Below, in pieces: positions 5,726 to 6,678 of a stretch of DNA of 6,678 nucleotides. Position numbers and translations under genes: made by a program. Numbering within the stretch: the first letter of the stretch is position 1; the number at the start of each line of letters is the position of its first letter. This DNA comes from Bacteroidales bacterium (GTDB lineage: Bacteria > Bacteroidota > Bacteroidia > Bacteroidales > WCHB1-69). Where the stretch lies: the NCBI GenBank assembly GCA_012838875.1, contig DUOL01000210.1, positions 1-6,678 of the forward strand. The letters run 5' to 3'. The notes beneath the pieces were generated by a model. That model was not told the origin of the DNA and ran no database searches. It saw only the letters and a program-made list of their open reading frames with translations.

Positions 5726-6678
5726 ATGAGCAATTTTGTCAATCTTCTATTGCAGTGGTTTGAGGAAAATCAGCGTAGTTTGCCGTGGAGGAACGAAACT
5801 TCGCCCTACAAAATTTGGATTTCCGAAGTTATTCTACAACAAACCCGTGTTAATCAAGGGTGGAACTATTATTTAGATTTTATCAACCATTTTCCTACAC
5901 TAACTGCTTTGGCGTCAGCTTCAGAAGATGAGGTGTTAAAGGTTTGGCAGGGATTAGGTTACTATTCCCGTGCCCGACATTTGCACCAAGCTGCACAACA
6001 TATCGTCAAAGAGCACAACGGAGTTTTCCCAAACTCTTATACAGAAATTAGGAAATTGAAAGGTGTCGGCGATTATACGGCTGCGGCTATCGCTTCTATC
6101 GCCTTTCAACTCCCCTATCCTGCTGTGGACGGCAATGTGCTGCGGGTTATTTGCCGATATTTTGGCATTTTTGAAGATATTATGTTGACAAGTACTAAAA
6201 ATAGAGTCAAAGAAATTTGTCAAAAATTGATGAAAAATCACTCTCCCGGCGACTTCAATCAGGCACTCATGGATTTTGGAGCTACGCATTGTACGCCTGC
6301 CAATCCCGCTTGCGAAACTTGTCAATTCAATCAAAAATGTTACGCTTTTATACATGAGCAAACCAAAATATTGCCTATAAAAATCAAGAAGATAAAGATG
6401 AAAAACCGATATTTTCACTTTATTTTTTTCGTTGACAAGGCTCATCAAACCATTATTCAACAGCGGAAGGAGAGTGATATTTGGAAAAATCTCTATCAAT
6501 TTCCGTTAGTTGAAACATCAAGTGTGAAATTTTCTATCGCCAACTATTTGAAAATTAAGGGTATAGCAACCACTTCACCGCCTGTTCGATTAAAAGAGGT
6601 GCAGCAGCAGCTTTCGCATCAAACTATTTTTGCAACTTTCTATTTAGTTCCCATCGAAAATATTGAAGTTGTAGCTAA
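5726..6678 (+). CDS. mutY: A/G-specific adenine glycosylase MutY (3' end cut by window edge)
   Basis: MutY removes adenine mispaired with 8-oxoguanine, preventing G:C to T:A mutations. The frame is open from the ATG at 5726 to the window end, giving 317 residues; the family usually has about 350, so only the last part is missing. Visible signatures are SEVILQQTRV with catalytic E34, GLGYYSRARHLH (76-87), the helix-hairpin-helix LKGVGDYTAAAI (111-122), AVDGNV with catalytic D135, and the iron-sulfur set C189-x6-C196-x2-C199-x5-C205 for a [4Fe-4S] cluster. The C-terminal part (about 215 onward) is the MutT-like domain that reads 8-oxoguanine, including LSHQTIFATFYLV (286-298), equivalent to the FSH loop. 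An ATG at 5722, 4 bp earlier and in another frame, stops after 13 codons and is not the start. The gene is 17 bp after the lipoprotein gene and probably co-transcribed. Confidence 0.96.
   Translation, partial: MSNFVNLLLQWFEENQRSLPWRNETSPYKIWISEVILQQTRVNQGWNYYLDFINHFPTLTALASASEDEVLKVWQGLGYYSRARHLHQAAQHIVKEHNGVFPNSYTEIRKLKGVGDYTAAAIASIAFQLPYPAVDGNVLRVICRYFGIFEDIMLTSTKNRVKEICQKLMKNHSPGDFNQALMDFGATHCTPANPACETCQFNQKCYAFIHEQTKILPIKIKKIKMKNRYFHFIFFVDKAHQTIIQQRKESDIWKNLYQFPLVETSSVKFSIANYLKIKGIATTSPPVRLKEVQQQLSHQTIFATFYLVPIENIEVVA

Noticed and set aside
5722..5763. Alternative ATG at 5722 for mutY
   Set aside because: That frame stops after 13 codons. The ATG at 5726 opens the frame with all MutY motifs.
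5954..6499. 181-codon open frame on the minus strand
   Set aside because: It lies wholly antisense to mutY, whose catalytic and iron-sulfur motifs are intact in the plus frame. The antisense product resembles no family I recognise, so it is a shadow frame.

Overview
The window looks like a low-GC Bacteroidota chromosome segment, most likely Bacteroidales or a relative. I infer this from three TAnnTTTG-type -7 promoter boxes (TATCTTTG, TATATTTG, TAACTTTG), the lack of Shine-Dalgarno sequences before most starts, and the protein set: a TPR plus PD40-propeller envelope protein resembling PorE without its OmpA end, a secreted leucine-rich-repeat protein, and an OmpA-type lipoprotein with a long coiled coil. 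The genetic code is standard. No phage, IS, CRISPR, tRNA or rRNA sequence was recognised.

The layout is two transcription units that diverge from a 140-bp AT-rich intergenic region (3457-3596). Leftward, on the minus strand, run mreB, then the TPR/PD40 protein, then a HAD phosphatase of the phosphoglycolate phosphatase type. The last two are only 4 bp apart. Beyond the phosphatase, positions 1-120 are strikingly GC-rich (about 66% by my count), hold three inverted repeats, and look like a dispersed intergenic element.

Rightward, on the plus strand, run a stand-alone riboflavin kinase domain and a secreted LRR protein whose frames overlap by 8 bp. A 155-bp AT-rich gap with its own promoter follows. 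Then come an OmpA-family peptidoglycan-binding lipoprotein and, 17 bp later, the adenine glycosylase gene mutY, which runs off the right edge and lacks only its last residues.

The left operon links the cell-shape actin MreB with a periplasmic or outer-membrane-associated scaffold protein and a housekeeping phosphatase. The usual mreC/mreD partners are not in this window. The right side pairs flavin synthesis with an exported LRR protein, and an envelope anchor with DNA repair. Most of this is ordinary core genome. The items most worth a second look are the GC-rich hairpin element, the single-domain riboflavin kinase with an unusual residue, and the OmpA-less PorE-like protein downstream of mreB. 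I did not find convincing evidence of a wholly new defence, mobile or regulatory system.
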